A stretch of 7,159 nucleotides of DNA from Oscillospiraceae bacterium. GTDB lineage: Bacteria; Bacillota; Clostridia; UMGS1810. The position numbers and the translations under genes are program-made. Location: positions 1 through 7,159 of the forward strand of contig JALEIO010000192.1 of NCBI GenBank assembly GCA_022769845.1, written 5' to 3'. Each line of letters begins with the position of its first letter. The first letter of the stretch is position 1. This document shows positions 6,142 through 7,159 of the stretch, piece after piece. Below the pieces are notes generated by a model, which saw only the letters and a list, made by a program, of their open reading frames with translations, ran no database searches and was not told the origin of the DNA.

Positions 6142-6306
6142 GAGTTTTTTAAAAATTTTTTAGAAATAATTTGGAAAAATCAGAAGAAATATGCATTTTG
6201 ACATCTAACTTTCCACATAGATTCGCGAATTTCGTATAAAAATGCAAATTATATACATAAAAATACATTATTTTTTTATATTTCCGATACATTCTTAACT
6301 TTTTAT

Positions 6307-6335
6307 TTGTAATAAAATTTAAAGTATGATATAAT
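6307..6335 (+). promoter_or_regulatory. Sigma-A promoter for the AraC-family gene
   Basis: TTGTAA (6307-6312) and a perfect TATAAT (6330-6335) are separated by exactly 17 bp. The start would fall near 6342, giving a leader of about 30 nt that contains GGAGGG (6359-6364), 7 bp before the ATG. Confidence 0.7.
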
Positions 6336-6371
6336 TAACATAAAATTTTGAAATTTTTGGAGGGAAACCTA

Positions 6372-7159
6372 ATGAGTCTGACACTGCCTGATATAATAGG
6401 AGTTGGAGTATTTGACAAATCACTGAATTTTCCAAATGTTATCAGCACTCCTGAAAGGATAACAATACATTTTGAAATAGAGCTTCCTCTGAAAAACGGC
6501 GGATATACATATTTAGATGACAAGCGCTATAAAATTTCGCCTAACAATATGCTTTGTATAAAACCCGGCATAACCCGGCATACCACAAATTCGTACAACT
6601 GTTATTATATTCGGGTTGCCGCCGAAAAGGGAGAAATTTATGACACCTTGAGCAAAATTCCGGATGTTATAAAAATCAATGACACCGAAGAATTTAAAAA
6701 TATATTCATAAATATGATAAAATCTTTCAATCCTACGAAGCTTAAAAACGATATATTTCTGTATAGCGAACTTCTTCGGCTTATAAATATGCTTTCAAAG
6801 ACATCAGCCAAATCCGAAAAGCTTTCAAGCGGAAAAAGTGATCCGGTTGTAAGCGCCTTACAGTATTTAAACGATAATTACCTTCAGGATATAAGCTTAA
6901 ACGACATAGCAAAATATGTACATTTAAGTCCGATATATTTTAGAGAACTGTTTGTAAAGGAAACCGGTGTCTCACCGCATAATTATATATTAAACAAAAG
7001 AATAAATCAGGCAAAAACCCTTCTTAAATTGAACTGCACCTCTATGTCGGAGGTTGCAATATCAAGCGGATTTTCATCACAGTCATATTTTAACTATGTA
7101 TTTAAAAAACAGACCGGTATTACACCAAAGCAATATAAAATTGACAACAATAATCTTTA
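6372..7159 (+). CDS. AraC-family transcriptional regulator, 3' end cut by the window
   Basis: A DNA-binding regulator with an N-terminal cupin-like sensor and a C-terminal AraC/XylS domain. Residues about 30-82 have the sensor pattern, including YLDDKRYKISPNNMLCIKPG and a His near 70. Residues about 100-155 form a helical linker. The DNA-binding part (about 158-257) has helix-turn-helix 1 in ISLNDIAKYVHLSPIYFREL (174-193), the linking helix YILNKRINQAKTLL (205-218), and helix-turn-helix 2 in MSEVAISSGFSSQSYFNYVFKK (225-246). It ends in the hallmark TGITPKQYK (248-256). The frame is open for 262 codons and the last two bases are TA, so the stop may be the very next base; the protein looks essentially complete. 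The start has GGAGGG 7 bp upstream. It is divergent from the polysaccharide operon and may control it, but its effector is unknown and it could equally regulate genes beyond the right edge. Confidence 0.93.
   Translation, partial: MSLTLPDIIGVGVFDKSLNFPNVISTPERITIHFEIELPLKNGGYTYLDDKRYKISPNNMLCIKPGITRHTTNSYNCYYIRVAAEKGEIYDTLSKIPDVIKINDTEEFKNIFINMIKSFNPTKLKNDIFLYSELLRLINMLSKTSAKSEKLSSGKSDPVVSALQYLNDNYLQDISLNDIAKYVHLSPIYFRELFVKETGVSPHNYILNKRINQAKTLLKLNCTSMSEVAISSGFSSQSYFNYVFKKQTGITPKQYKIDNNNL

Larger units (their letters stand above)
6021..6371. other. 351-bp divergent intergenic region
   Basis: This very AT-rich DNA separates the AraC-type regulator from the polysaccharide operon. It holds the two opposed promoters, a dyad at 6104-6124, a perfect 10-bp palindrome ATTCGCGAAT at 6221-6230, and a run of A and T tracts near 6144-6163 that could bend DNA or act as promoter UP-type sequence. 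I see no tRNA, small gene, riboswitch or convincing terminator in it. Confidence 0.6.

Noticed and set aside
6144..6163. T6-A5-T6 run as a terminator
   Set aside because: It has no GC stem, and it lies upstream of both divergent genes, where a terminator is not needed.
6198..6203. Perfect TTGACA on the + strand upstream of the AraC-family gene
   Set aside because: At 16-18 bp spacing the downstream sequence is ATTCGC-like, with no usable -10 box. The TTGTAA/TATAAT pair at 6307-6335 is far better placed.

Overview
The window looks like part of a cell-surface polysaccharide locus from a low-GC Gram-positive bacterium, most likely a gut-type Clostridia. The reasons are strong AGGAGG-type Shine-Dalgarno sites, AT-rich intergenic DNA, TTG and GTG starts, and protein sequences of Bacillota flavour. 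This placement is an inference; no rRNA or marker gene is present.

Layout. At the right end, an AraC-family regulator is encoded on the + strand (6372 to the window edge, 262 codons visible). A 351-bp divergent intergenic region (6021-6371) carries one good sigma-A-type promoter in each direction. All other genes lie on the - strand and read right to left as one tight probable operon: an initiating sugar-phosphate transferase (6020-5289, TTG start), a PF14907-type nucleotidyltransferase-fold protein of unknown substrate (5272-4118, GTG start), rfbA (4040-3150), rfbB (3138-2113), rfbD (2113-1231), rfbC (1231-629), and a wrecked UDP-glucose 6-dehydrogenase gene (613 to about 58).

How the genes work together. 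The first gene would load the first sugar phosphate onto undecaprenyl phosphate. RfbA, B, C and D would turn glucose-1-phosphate and dTTP into dTDP-L-rhamnose as a donor for later glycosyltransferases, none of which is in the window. Ugd would have supplied UDP-glucuronate. The pathway is damaged as written. rfbD carries two independent single-base losses. ugd has lost about 65 N-terminal codons, is interrupted by about 200 bp flanked by 12-bp direct repeats, and shows a further single-base loss. The damage may be real decay or assembly error; the otherwise intact RfbD sequence makes this a genuine question.

I see no wholly new biological system. The most interesting points are the very AT-rich nucleotidyltransferase gene set inside the operon, the layered disruption of ugd, the double frameshift in rfbD between translationally coupled neighbours, and candidate operator sites between the two divergent promoters.
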